Shown: positions 27,317 through 35,911 of the stretch, one piece after another
How positions within the stretch are numbered: the first letter of the stretch is position 1
Layout: every line of letters starts with the position of its first letter
Origin: Acidobacteriota bacterium
Lineage (GTDB): Bacteria; Acidobacteriota; Blastocatellia; Pyrinomonadales; Pyrinomonadaceae
Reading direction: 5' to 3'
Length of the DNA: 64,000 nt
Assembly: GCA_020199835.1 (NCBI GenBank)
Contig: JAIVJV010000001.1
Location: 248,001 to 312,000 of the forward strand
Notes under the pieces: generated by a model
What the model saw: the letters and a program-made list of their open reading frames with translations, nothing else
Databases searched by the model: none
Told to the model about the DNA's origin: nothing
Position numbers and translations under genes: made by a program

Positions 27317-27930
27317 GTGGTGAGTTCGAGTCGTTTGGTCACACCTGCCGACAACTCCAGTTCCTGATGCGTCGCGACAATGGCGATGCCGCCGCGGTTC
27401 AGGTGTTCTTCAATCAAAGATCTAACAAGTCCGACCGCGCGCTTGTCCAGCGAGGTCAGCACCTCGTCCAACAACCAAAGACGCGTGTTAGAAACCAGCA
27501 ATCGCGCCAACGCGACACGTCTACGTTGTCCTTCCGACAAGAACCGGGCCGGAAGTCGTTCGCGTCCGGCGAGTCCCATCGTTTGCAGTGCGCCGGAAGC
27601 GTTTTCGGTATCGACTTCAACGCCATTCACCGCATTCGCAATGGTTAGATTCTCAAGCGCGCTCAGTTCGTCTTTGACGCCGGGGCGATGGCCGAGGTAA
27701 GTGACGGCCGTGAAATAATCCTCACCGAGCGAGCGAATATTCGCACCTTCCCAACGTATCTCGCCTTCTGCCGGCTCCAGCAGCCGACATAAGATTCGAA
27801 GCAAACTGGTCTTGCCGCTGCCGTTCGGTCCGGTGAGTTGTACGTAGGTTCCCGGCGATAACGAAAGATCGAGACCGCGGAAAAGCCTGCGATCACCGCG
27901 CACGCATCCGAGTTTGCTGATCTCTAATAT
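27313..27930 (-). CDS. ccmA: CcmA, ABC ATPase of cytochrome c maturation; start codon non-canonical or GTG 27903
   Basis: The ABC motifs are Walker A GPNGSGKTS, signature LSEGQRRRVALARLL, Walker B LWLLDEV and the H-loop VATHQ. The first canonical start in frame is GTG 27903, but conserved family sequence (LEISKLGC) is encoded upstream of it. At the place where the family initiator is expected there is an ATA (27930-27928), preceded by GGAGG 11 bases upstream. So either ATA is used, or translation begins at GTG and loses the first strand, or the base is wrong. This is the first gene of the ccm operon. Confidence 0.88.
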   Translation of the reverse strand: MLEISKLGCVRGDRRLFRGLDLSLSPGTYVQLTGPNGSGKTSLLRILCRLLEPAEGEIRWEGANIRSLGEDYFTAVTYLGHRPGVKDELSALENLTIANAVNGVEVDTENASGALQTMGLAGRERLPARFLSEGQRRRVALARLLVSNTRLWLLDEVLTSLDKRAVGLVRSLIEEHLNRGGIAIVATHQELELSAGVTKRLELTT

Positions 27931-28243
27931 GTGCCGCTTATCCTCCGCGCCCGTATTGTAGTCTAATTTTTGGCGCGGGGCTGCACGGGCTCGCCGACTC
28001 GATGCAACGCGCTCGGAAACAGAGAGTGATGCAGAGTGTCGAGGGCGCTCTGCTTACAAACAAGTAATTCTAATGTAACGTTGCTTTTACTTCGGGAGTG
28101 GCCGCACTCTAGTCGCATTTCCAAGTCATGTCAACACATTTGTGCCGCACTAAACGCGCAGGAACGACCGTTTGCACAGTCGGAGCTTTTCCGCTAAAAG
28201 AGTCGCCGAGAGTTAAAGCGAGAATTGGGCGAGCCGAGTTGGA
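27931..28243. other. Divergent intergenic region between ccm and Mg-chelatase operons
   Basis: These 313 bases separate the leftward ccm operon from the rightward chelatase operon and must hold both promoters. I see no open frame, RNA gene or riboswitch consensus. The stretch before the chelatase start (28100-28243) is lower in GC than the neighbours. No clear Shine-Dalgarno precedes the ATG at 28244. Confidence 0.4.
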
Positions 28244-30190
28244 ATGACCTATCCGTTCACAGCCATCGTCGGCCAGGAAGAGATGAAACTGGCCTTGATA
28301 CTAAACCTCGTCGACCATTTGATCGGCGGCGTTTTGATCATGGGGCACCGGGGAACGGGGAAATCAACGGCCGTTCGCGCGCTCGCAGCGTTACTGCCGC
28401 CCATCGAGGTCGTCGCCGACTGTCCTTTTAATTGCGATCCCGCTAATCCGTGTTCCAACTGTCTTGCAAACGACGAACGCTCGTCGCGATCTGTGCCGGT
28501 TCCCGTCGTCGAACTGCCTTTAGGTGCGACCGAGGATCGCGTCTGCGGCACGATCGACATCGAACGCGCGCTTACTTCGGGTCGAAAGGTTTTCGATCCA
28601 GGTTTGCTGGCGCGCGCGAATCGCGGGTTCCTTTATATCGACGAAGTCAACTTGCTTGAAGATCACCTGGTGGATCTGTTGCTCGACGTCGCCGCAACCG
28701 GACGAAACAGAGTCGAACGCGAAGGCATCTCGGTCGAACATCCGGCGAGTTTTGTTTTGATTGGTTCGGGAAATCCGGAAGAAGGCGATCTGCGACCGCA
28801 GTTACTCGATCGGTTTGGACTGCACACGGAAGTCGTTACCGAGAACTATTTGAAAAATCGCGTGGACATCGTCGAGCGCCGTGACGCGTACGATCACCAT
28901 CGCAACGCGTTCTGCGAATCGTTTGCGCCTGAGCAGCAGCAGCTCGCGAAACGGATCGCGCGGGCGCGGACGAATTTGCGAAAGGTAAGTGTTTCGCGTG
29001 CCGTTCTGGAAAAGATCGCGCAGCTTTGTGCCGACTTGAAGGTAGACGGGCATCGTGGCGAACTCACGATCATGCGCGCGGCGCGAGCCCTCGCGGCGTT
29101 CGAAGGACGGCGTTCCGTTAACGATGATGACGTGAGACGCGTTGCGGCGATGTCGCTGCGGCATCGCTTGCGGCGTGACGCGCTCGATGAGACTGCGACG
29201 AGCGAACAGATTGGTGAAGCGGTGGATGAAGTGCTTCCACGTTCAGGAACGCCCAAGAGTGACGATCAAGAGGCCACGGATAACAGAGATCCGGTCATGA
29301 ATCCGCCTAATCCCGCTCCTTCTCGCTCGCGCAACGGAGGTGCTCCGAACAAAAAGGAAGGACCTTCACCACCAGCCGTCGATACGAAAAAGCGCGAGTC
29401 GCGTCTTGAAGAACAGTTGCAGCCAAAGGATCGTACGCGCAAGTCGAAGACGAAAACGCGCCGTTCGGCCGGCGCGAAGGCGGCCATGCAACAGTTGCGC
29501 GGCCGCTACACGCGTTCCGTCATGTTCAAGAAAGAGGGCGCGCGAATCGCTGTAGATGCGACATTGCGGGCGATGGCTCAGGCGCACACTCCGTTGACGC
29601 GGGTCACTTCCGACGCGCTGCGTTACAAATTACTCAAAGACAAACAGGGCACACTCTTCATATTCGCGATCGACGCCTCGGGCAGCATGGCCGCGAATCG
29701 CATCGCGCGCGCGAAGAGCACGATTCTCAAACTGCTGCGCAAGTCGTACGTGAATCGCGACAGCGTGGCCATCGTTTCGTTTCACGGCATGAGCGCGAAC
29801 CTCGACTTGCCGCCGTCGCGAAGCATCCTGCGTGCACGCCGAGTGCTCGACTCGTTACGCATGGGCGGCAGCACGCCGCTCGGCGCAGGACTGGTCACGA
29901 CGATCAATCTGATCAAGCTCGTCGGCGATAAGTTTGGTGAGACGGTCGTGTTACTGTTTACCGACGGCCGTTCGAACGTTCCGCTTCGCCGCGACGGTGT
30001 CAACGTGCGCGCGCTGCGCCATCTGAAGATCGACGGCGAACTGCGCGAGCTTCATGCGGCGCTGAAGAAGACACAGGCGCGCGTGATCGTCGTCGATACG
30101 CAGAAAGAGTTTGAGTCGAGCGAAGAGAGCCGGCGGCTTGCTCAGATACTCCAGGCGCAGTTTCTAAAACTCGCGCCGTCAGTCCCTTAA
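28244..30190 (+). CDS. bchID: Fused Mg-chelatase I/D subunit (AAA+ plus VWA)
   Basis: 648 residues. The N-terminal third is a BchI/ChlI-type AAA+ ATPase: Walker A GHRGTGKST (34-42), a four-Cys segment CPFNCDPANPCSNC (60-73), Walker B LYIDEVNLLEDHLVDLLLD (130-148) and SGNPEEGDLRPQLLDRFGL. A hydrophilic linker (about 315-430) leads to a von Willebrand A domain with MIDAS motif DASGSMA (477-483) and FTDGRSN. Classic ChlD carries its own inactive AAA+ domain; here one active AAA+ serves both roles. I/D complexes power Mg2+ insertion into protoporphyrin IX by the H subunit. Similar fused proteins work with CobN in some bacteria, but the downstream H genes favour Mg-chelatase. Confidence 0.88.
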   Translation: MTYPFTAIVGQEEMKLALILNLVDHLIGGVLIMGHRGTGKSTAVRALAALLPPIEVVADCPFNCDPANPCSNCLANDERSSRSVPVPVVELPLGATEDRVCGTIDIERALTSGRKVFDPGLLARANRGFLYIDEVNLLEDHLVDLLLDVAATGRNRVEREGISVEHPASFVLIGSGNPEEGDLRPQLLDRFGLHTEVVTENYLKNRVDIVERRDAYDHHRNAFCESFAPEQQQLAKRIARARTNLRKVSVSRAVLEKIAQLCADLKVDGHRGELTIMRAARALAAFEGRRSVNDDDVRRVAAMSLRHRLRRDALDETATSEQIGEAVDEVLPRSGTPKSDDQEATDNRDPVMNPPNPAPSRSRNGGAPNKKEGPSPPAVDTKKRESRLEEQLQPKDRTRKSKTKTRRSAGAKAAMQQLRGRYTRSVMFKKEGARIAVDATLRAMAQAHTPLTRVTSDALRYKLLKDKQGTLFIFAIDASGSMAANRIARAKSTILKLLRKSYVNRDSVAIVSFHGMSANLDLPPSRSILRARRVLDSLRMGGSTPLGAGLVTTINLIKLVGDKFGETVVLLFTDGRSNVPLRRDGVNVRALRHLKIDGELRELHAALKKTQARVIVVDTQKEFESSEESRRLAQILQAQFLKLAPSVP

Positions 30191-30193
30191 TTC

Positions 30194-31828
30194 GTGTCAG
30201 AAATCGATTCGAAACAACGCGATGAGAAAGTATTTGAGCTGTACGAGCAGCTGCTGGAGATTGAGCAGCGGCTTATACCGACGGGTCTGCACCTTTTCGG
30301 ACGGCCCTCGTCGGCGGGCGAGCAGATCGATCTGTTCAAGATGATCGCGTCGTTTGACCGTCCGGAACATGGTATTCGCGCGTTGCCGCAAGAACTGGTC
30401 GAGGACGCTGTCCGAGAGTTTTTGGAACACGGATCAGACGCAGCAACCCGTTTGCTGGAAGGGCAGGGATTAAAACCCGAATCAACGCGGCCGGTGTTTG
30501 CGTTGCTTGAAAGTGTTTCCGCAAAGCTACAAACCAACACTGAGATCGACGCATTGATTCGTGCCATCCGTGGTGAGTTTATCGAGCCCGGCCCCGGCGC
30601 TGACATCATTCAGAATCCCGACGTTCTGCCCACCGGACGAAACACACACGCGATCAATCCTTACTCTGTTCCGTCGGCCGTTGCCTTCGCGCGCGGCGAA
30701 GTAGTCGCGACGAGTCTGCTCGAACGTTATCGCAACGAGCACGGTCGTTTTCCCGAAGCAATGGCGCTCGTGTTGTGGGGACTCGACAATATCAAGACGC
30801 AGGGCGAAGGCGTGGCGCAGGCGTTGTGGCTACTCGGCGTGCAGCCGGTGCGCGACGCTTTAAATAGGAGCACGAGTGTCGCCGCAATTCCGTTGGCCGA
30901 ACTGGGCCGTCCGCGGATCGACGTGGTGATGACAGTGTCAGGCATCTTCCGCGATCTGTTTAGTCCCACCGTGCAGTTGCTCGATAAAGCCGTGCGCCTC
31001 GTGGCCCAACTGGACGAGCCGTTGGAACAGAACTACGTGCGCAAGCACGTGCACGAACAGATCGCGCAAGAGCGCTGTGAGCTCGACGATGCCGCGGTGC
31101 GTGTCTTTTCCAATGCCCCCGGCAACTACGGGACGAACGTCAATTTCATGGTGATGGACTCGTCGTGGGAACGCGAAGAGACGCTCGGCGATCTCTTCGT
31201 CACGCGCAAGTGTTTCGCTTACGGCCGCGACTCGCGCGGACGCGCCATCGACGGCAGGGAAGCGCGCGTTGCGATGGACCGCGCGTTGTCGCGTGTCGAA
31301 GCCACTTACCAGAACATCGACACGTTTGAGATTGGGCTGACGGACGTGGACCACTACTTCGAATATCTCGGCGGCGTGTCGAAAGCGGTGGAGAAACGGG
31401 CGCGTGCGCGGCCGGCGATCTACCTTTCAGATAGTCTTTCACGCGAAGTGAAGATCCGAACGCTCGAGGAGTCGGTGCGTCTTGAGACGCGCACGAAGAC
31501 GCTGAATCCCAAGTGGTACGAGGGAATGCTGAAGCACGGGTTCAGGGGCGTGGCGGAGATCGAGAACCACGTGTCGAATACGTTCGGCTGGAGCGCGACC
31601 GCGGATGCGGTTGATGACTGGATTTACGCGGAAGTCGCGAATACGTTTCTGTTTGACGAAACGATGCTGGAGCGTTTGCGCGAGTTGAATCCCCATTCGG
31701 CGCACGCCCTCGTGCAGCGTCTGTTGGAGGCGAATGGCCGGGGTTATTGGGACGCGGATTCGACGGCACTGGAGAAATTGCGCGACATCAGCCGCAGTCT
31801 CGAGGATCAACTGGAAGGCGTCGCATGA
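30194..31828 (+). CDS. bchH: Mg-chelatase H subunit, C-terminal half (split, encoded first)
   Basis: 544 residues from GTG 30194, 3 bases after the bchID stop. It begins at the position equivalent to the middle of BchH/ChlH (LYEQLLEIEQRLIPTGLHLFG, residues 17-36) and runs to the family C-terminus. Signature stretches are NPDVLPTGRNTHAINP (141-156), RIDVVMTVSGIFRDLF (241-256) and FSNAPGNYGTNVNF (305-318) with SSWEREETLGDLFVTRK after it. No N-terminal H domain precedes it; that half lies in the next gene. Each piece ends in a linker region of the family, so both may fold and associate into one H subunit. A frameshift cannot explain the reversed order. Confidence 0.9.
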   Translation: MSEIDSKQRDEKVFELYEQLLEIEQRLIPTGLHLFGRPSSAGEQIDLFKMIASFDRPEHGIRALPQELVEDAVREFLEHGSDAATRLLEGQGLKPESTRPVFALLESVSAKLQTNTEIDALIRAIRGEFIEPGPGADIIQNPDVLPTGRNTHAINPYSVPSAVAFARGEVVATSLLERYRNEHGRFPEAMALVLWGLDNIKTQGEGVAQALWLLGVQPVRDALNRSTSVAAIPLAELGRPRIDVVMTVSGIFRDLFSPTVQLLDKAVRLVAQLDEPLEQNYVRKHVHEQIAQERCELDDAAVRVFSNAPGNYGTNVNFMVMDSSWEREETLGDLFVTRKCFAYGRDSRGRAIDGREARVAMDRALSRVEATYQNIDTFEIGLTDVDHYFEYLGGVSKAVEKRARARPAIYLSDSLSREVKIRTLEESVRLETRTKTLNPKWYEGMLKHGFRGVAEIENHVSNTFGWSATADAVDDWIYAEVANTFLFDETMLERLRELNPHSAHALVQRLLEANGRGYWDADSTALEKLRDISRSLEDQLEGVA

Positions 31829-33846
31829 ACATCACGGTGCTTTATGTTGGATCGAGTTTGCTGGCGCCGCTGAAGAATGCGGAGCAAGAGATCAATCGCG
31901 TCTACGATTTGAACCTGCGCGTGGCGGCTTACAATTTTGGTTCGCCGCTGAGTGATGGCGAGTGGGCCGAGGTTGAGCGTGATTTGGCCCAAGCGAACGT
32001 TGTGTTCGTGATTCATGTGATGGACGGCGAGAACGCGTCGCGCTTGATACAGTCGCTTAAGACTCACAAACATGATGCGGTTGTAGTGATCAACTGCATG
32101 CCGGAGTTGATGCGCCACACGCGCATGGGCCGGTTGGATATCGGGTCGGTGAGCCGTTGGGTACCTAAATTCAAAGCCGATAAAAAAAGAAAAGCCAATC
32201 ACGGGCATTACCTGAAGCTCGTTAACCGGCTTCCCAAAGTTCTCAAGTTTGTTCCGACGGCCGGCGCGTTCACCGACGCGAAACACTATCTGCAGCTCTT
32301 CTGTTACTTCCTTCAGCCGACGCCCTCAAACATTCAGTCGATGCTGCTTTACTCGCTGAAGCATTACGTTCGCGACGCGCGTCTCAAGCGCGTGAAGGTT
32401 TTAGAGGTGCAGCAGGTCCCGACCGTGGCGATTTATCATCCCGACGCGCCGGAGCTTTTCGAAACCTTCGAGGCCTATGAAGAGTGGTGCGCCGCGAAAA
32501 AGCAACTCGCGCTCGATCGAGACTCAACACTCGGCCTGTTGCTGATGCGACCGCAAGTCGTCAGCAAAACCACGAAACACTACGACGTTCTGATCCGCTC
32601 GATCGAGGCCGAAGGCCTCTCCGTCATTCCGGCGATCGCCACCCTGATGGACAATCGCGAAGCCGTCTCAAAGTTCTTCGTCGACAACGGCAAGTCGCGC
32701 GTCAGCCAGATCGTGTCGCTCACGGGCTTCAGTTTCGTCGGCGGCCCGGCGATGAACGACAGCGCCGCCGCGTCACAATTTCTGCGCGACCTTAATCTTC
32801 CGTATCGCTCGGCAGTCAGTCTCGACACCCAAACGATCGAAGCGTGGTCCGACTCCGCGACCGGTCTCAATCCCATCCAGGCCGGAATGCAGATCGCGAT
32901 TCCCGAGATCGACGGCGCCACCGAACCGTTTATCTACGGCGGCATTCCCGGCCGCGGCCAGGAACCGGTTGCGCTTGAAGATCGCTGCACGCGGCTCGCG
33001 CGACGATTGAAGCGTTGGCACAACCTGCAAACAGCGCCACGCGAACAAATCAAGCTCGCGATCGTGCTGTTCTGTTTTCCGCCGAGCAAAGGAAACATCG
33101 GCACGGCCGCGGATCTCGACGTGTTTCCCGGCGTCTGGGATTTGTTGAAGCGACTCAAAGAAGAAGGTTACCGAGTCGACGTTCCCGAAAACGCTGAGGT
33201 TTTGAGAGAACAACTATTAGGCGGTAACTCAGAACAGTTTGGATCGACAGCCAACCTCGCTTACCGGATGAGCCCTGATGAATATCGGCGCCTTTGTCCG
33301 TACGTCAGGGAGGTGGAGGGGGATTGGGGCGCAGTGCCCAGTAAGATACCAATCCAAGGCATATCACTGGCCAATATCTTCATCGGCGTCCAACCGACTT
33401 TCGGTTACGAAGGCGACCCGATGCGGATGATAATGGCGCGCAGCGGCTCGCCGCATCACGGCTTCATGGCGTTCTACACGTATCTGTCGAAGGTGTTTAG
33501 CGCCGACGGCGTGATTCACTTCGGCACGCACGGTTCCCTCGAATTCATGCCGGGCAAACAGATCGGGCTCTCGAGCGAGTGCTGGCCGGATCGACTGATC
33601 GGCGAATTACCCAACTTTTACGTCTACAGCGTTAACAATCCTTCGGAGGGATCGATCGCGAAACGCCGGTCATACGCCGAACTGGTCTCTTACCTCACGC
33701 CGCCGATCGAAAATGCGGGTTTATACAAAGAGCTCGCCGGTTTACGGGATCTCGTGCAGGCATACCGTCAATCAAACAGTGAAACCGAACGAGCGCGCCT
33801 CTACGCATCTATCGAAGAAGTCAGCTCCGAACTCCACCTGAATTGA
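31825..33846 (+). CDS. bchH: Mg-chelatase H subunit, N-terminal half (split, encoded second)
   Basis: 673 residues from ATG 31825, which overlaps the stop of the C-terminal-half gene (ATGA), giving tight coupling. Residues 1-155 are the BchH N-terminal domain (DUF3479) with its hallmark RHTRMGRLDIG (97-107). Then come the first part of the CobN/Mg-chelatase domain: GGIPGRGQEPVALED (372-386), GVQPTFGYEGDPMR (521-534), HFGTHGSLEFMPGKQ (565-579) and NNPSEGSIAKRRSYA (604-618). It ends at 673 (SSELHLN), just where the other half starts by homology. Together the two halves give about 1217 residues, the normal BchH length. DUF3479 argues against CobN. Confidence 0.9.
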   Translation: MNITVLYVGSSLLAPLKNAEQEINRVYDLNLRVAAYNFGSPLSDGEWAEVERDLAQANVVFVIHVMDGENASRLIQSLKTHKHDAVVVINCMPELMRHTRMGRLDIGSVSRWVPKFKADKKRKANHGHYLKLVNRLPKVLKFVPTAGAFTDAKHYLQLFCYFLQPTPSNIQSMLLYSLKHYVRDARLKRVKVLEVQQVPTVAIYHPDAPELFETFEAYEEWCAAKKQLALDRDSTLGLLLMRPQVVSKTTKHYDVLIRSIEAEGLSVIPAIATLMDNREAVSKFFVDNGKSRVSQIVSLTGFSFVGGPAMNDSAAASQFLRDLNLPYRSAVSLDTQTIEAWSDSATGLNPIQAGMQIAIPEIDGATEPFIYGGIPGRGQEPVALEDRCTRLARRLKRWHNLQTAPREQIKLAIVLFCFPPSKGNIGTAADLDVFPGVWDLLKRLKEEGYRVDVPENAEVLREQLLGGNSEQFGSTANLAYRMSPDEYRRLCPYVREVEGDWGAVPSKIPIQGISLANIFIGVQPTFGYEGDPMRMIMARSGSPHHGFMAFYTYLSKVFSADGVIHFGTHGSLEFMPGKQIGLSSECWPDRLIGELPNFYVYSVNNPSEGSIAKRRSYAELVSYLTPPIENAGLYKELAGLRDLVQAYRQSNSETERARLYASIEEVSSELHLN

Positions 33847-34078
33847 TCAGCGTTTCAAAGCTGCCAACGTCTACGCGATGCCGGAAGGCTTCGGTGCCGT
33901 CGATCGTCACTACGGGAATGTCGTACTTATATTTTCTGAGCAGCTCCGGATCACATTCGATATTGATCTCTTCGAGCGTGAAGCCGTCATCGCATCCGGC
34001 GGTCATGATCGCGAGCTTCGCTTCGTCGCAGAGGTGACACCCGGGTCGTGAATAAACAATTACATGAGGTTTAGCCAA
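33821..34078 (-). CDS. Glutaredoxin-like protein
   Basis: 85 residues from TTG 34078 (GGAG 8 bases upstream). It is a small thioredoxin-fold protein with YSRPGCHLCDEAK (CxxC at 14-17) and the cis-Pro loop DIPVVTIDG, of the glutaredoxin/DUF836 type. Redox role is general; the partner is unknown. It is convergent with, and overlaps by 26 bases, the N-terminal-half bchH gene. Confidence 0.85.
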   Translation of the reverse strand: MAKPHVIVYSRPGCHLCDEAKLAIMTAGCDDGFTLEEINIECDPELLRKYKYDIPVVTIDGTEAFRHRVDVGSFETLINSGGVRS

Positions 34079-34361
34079 CTAACAACTCCGTTCGGTTGAG
34101 ATACGACGTTCCGAAATGCCCGTAATACCTCTTGCCAGCTAATCGCGAAACAGGTTATAAAGAGCACGCCGACCACATTATATTGTTTTGATAGGGCGCG
34201 GCGCTCTTCATGTTTCAGCAAATAATTTGCTTTTCTGCGCAGAGAGTGATCCCTGTCGACGGGGACTTGTATACTCGGCTCTCTGCTAGGAAAGTCGAAG
34301 TGTATCCACGGAAGTTCGCAAACGCCCAAGCAATAAGGAATGAAGTGACGGAGGTTTCGAC
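34079..34361. promoter_or_regulatory. Intergenic region upstream of the cytochrome bc operon
   Basis: 283 bases. It probably contains the promoter of the rightward Rieske-cytochrome b operon. A TATACT at 34270-34275 resembles a -10 box, but no convincing -35 box lies 17 bases upstream. GGAGG at 34350 region precedes the TTG start of the Rieske gene. No RNA gene is seen. Confidence 0.35.
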
Positions 34362-34964
34362 TTGGATAGTCAAGCCGATCAAATATCCGCCCGACCAGGA
34401 GCACTGAACGCGCCCTCCAAGGTGAGCGCCGCTGCTCCGGCTAAACCGGTGGAGACGGTCGAGACAACTTCTGATCCGCCAGTGAACAAGATGCGCCGCC
34501 GCATCGTGTGGGCGACTGTCGCCGGTTCGCTGATCACTTTCTTTCTGATGTTCGTGCGGTTCTTCCTGCCGCGTTCAATCCTTGAGCCATCCAGCGTCTT
34601 TCGTATCGGCCCGCCGGGCGACTACGCGCTGGGTGTCGATACGAAGTGGCAGCAACAGTATCGCGTCTGGGTGACGCGGACTTCGGACCGACTGTTTGTG
34701 ATTTACGCGCGCTGCACGCATCTCGGCTGCACTCCCGACTGGAAAGCCAGCGAAAACAAGTTTAAGTGTCCCTGTCACGGCAGCGGCTACGACAGCGAGG
34801 GAATCGCGTTTGAAGGTCCCGCGCCGCGGCCGATGGACCGGGCGAAGGTAACGCTCGATGCTGAAGGACAGATCGTGGTCGACGTGGGGACGCTTTTCGA
34901 GTGGCCCAAGGGCGGAACAAACGAGTTTGAAGATGAAGAGGGCGGCGCTTATATCAGGGTGTGA
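34362..34964 (+). CDS. petC: Rieske iron-sulfur protein of quinol:cytochrome c reductase
   Basis: 200 residues from TTG 34362, supported by GGAGG 9 bases upstream. An N-terminal extension (1-44) precedes one membrane helix (about 46-68). The [2Fe-2S] ligands lie in CTHLGC (118-123) and CPCHGSGYD (136-144). It accepts electrons from quinol at the outer face and passes them to cytochrome c. It is followed by cytochrome b in two genes. Confidence 0.93.
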   Translation: MDSQADQISARPGALNAPSKVSAAAPAKPVETVETTSDPPVNKMRRRIVWATVAGSLITFFLMFVRFFLPRSILEPSSVFRIGPPGDYALGVDTKWQQQYRVWVTRTSDRLFVIYARCTHLGCTPDWKASENKFKCPCHGSGYDSEGIAFEGPAPRPMDRAKVTLDAEGQIVVDVGTLFEWPKGGTNEFEDEEGGAYIRV

Positions 34965-34994
34965 GCCACGGATTTATATAGATGGACACTGATC
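34963..34994. repeat. Short dispersed repeat copy overlapping the petB start
   Basis: The sequence gagccacggatttatatag followed by atggacactgatcc resembles the repeat arms at 43577-43651. It contains the ATG of petB and encodes its first residues, so a repeat seems to have supplied the start codon. Confidence 0.45.
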
Positions 34995-35911
34995 CCAAAG
35001 ATTCAAAAGAAACGAAGCAACTCACGACGGGTGAAGAGGACCGAAAGAGTCTCGTAACGCGTGTCAAAGAGGGCACGAGTGCACTCAAAGACCGTGCGGT
35101 AGACGAAGCGAAGGAGTACAAGGATCCGCAGGAGACGCAACTTTGGAAATCGATCTTTCGCGTCTCGCACGATCGCTCGGATCCGCGTAACCGTTCGCTT
35201 GCGATTCTCTCGAACGTCTTTCTGCACCTGCATCCGGCCAAGATTAATCGGGACGCCGTGCGCTACCCGTTCACGTGGGGAATGGGCGGCATCACGTTCT
35301 ATCTGTTTATCGTGCTGACCTTTACCGGTGTATTGTTGATGTTCTACTACCACCCGACGAAGGCTGACGCATTTCGCGACATTCTGTATCTCGAGCACGA
35401 CGTGCCGTTTGGGAAGTTGTTGCGCAACATGCATCGCTGGGCGGCGCACCTGATGGTGATCACGACCTGGCTGCACATGTTTCGCGTGGTGTTGACGGGT
35501 TCGTACAAGCGCCCGCGCGAGTTTAACTGGTGTGTCGGCGTGGTATTGCTGGTGTTGACGCTGCTGCTTTCGTTCACCGGTTACCTGTTGCCGGATGACC
35601 AGCTCGGTTTCTGGGCGGTGACCGTCGGCACGAACATGGCGCGCGCGACGCCAATGCTTGGTAGTGAAGGGCCTTTCGGTCCGCAACTCGGGTTGACTGC
35701 TTACAACGACGTGCGGTTTGGGTTATTGGGCGGCTCGATCGTCGATTCCAACGCGCTCTTGCGGTCATATATCTGGCACTGCATCGGCATTCCGCTGGTC
35801 GCGTCGATATTCATGGCGGTGCATTTCTGGCGCATTCGCAAGGACGGCGGCATTTCCGGGCCTGCGCCGATCGTGCTTGAGTCCGAGATGAAAGCCGTCA
35901 AGAAAAAGTGA
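34982..35911 (+). CDS. petB: Cytochrome b (b6-type N-terminal subunit)
   Basis: 309 residues with a charged 60-residue N-terminal extension, then four membrane helices. Heme ligands are H151 and H165 in helix B (spacing 14) and H266 and H281 in helix D (spacing 15). The extra residue in helix D is the b6f-type spacing, unlike mitochondrial-type cytochrome b. The subunit ends after helix D; the rest is the next gene. It forms the quinol-oxidising core. The first residues lie in a short dispersed repeat, so the true start could be further in. Confidence 0.92.
   Translation: MDTDPKDSKETKQLTTGEEDRKSLVTRVKEGTSALKDRAVDEAKEYKDPQETQLWKSIFRVSHDRSDPRNRSLAILSNVFLHLHPAKINRDAVRYPFTWGMGGITFYLFIVLTFTGVLLMFYYHPTKADAFRDILYLEHDVPFGKLLRNMHRWAAHLMVITTWLHMFRVVLTGSYKRPREFNWCVGVVLLVLTLLLSFTGYLLPDDQLGFWAVTVGTNMARATPMLGSEGPFGPQLGLTAYNDVRFGLLGGSIVDSNALLRSYIWHCIGIPLVASIFMAVHFWRIRKDGGISGPAPIVLESEMKAVKKK

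Noticed and set aside
27931-28243. A cobalamin or other riboswitch before bchID
   Set aside because: I could not find the conserved B12-box or similar core; the region looks like an ordinary promoter gap.
28244-33846. Reading the operon as a cobaltochelatase (CobN plus ChlID)
   Set aside because: The DUF3479 domain with TRMGRLD and the FSNAPGNYGTNVN segment are BchH/ChlH features; kept only as an alternative for metal choice.
30194-33846. A frameshift or stop as the cause of the two bchH pieces
   Set aside because: The pieces are in reversed order relative to the protein, which a point lesion cannot produce.
34060-34404. A 114-codon leftward frame upstream of the Rieske gene
   Set aside because: It overlaps the start of petC and the 5' end of the glutaredoxin gene, and shows no family signature.
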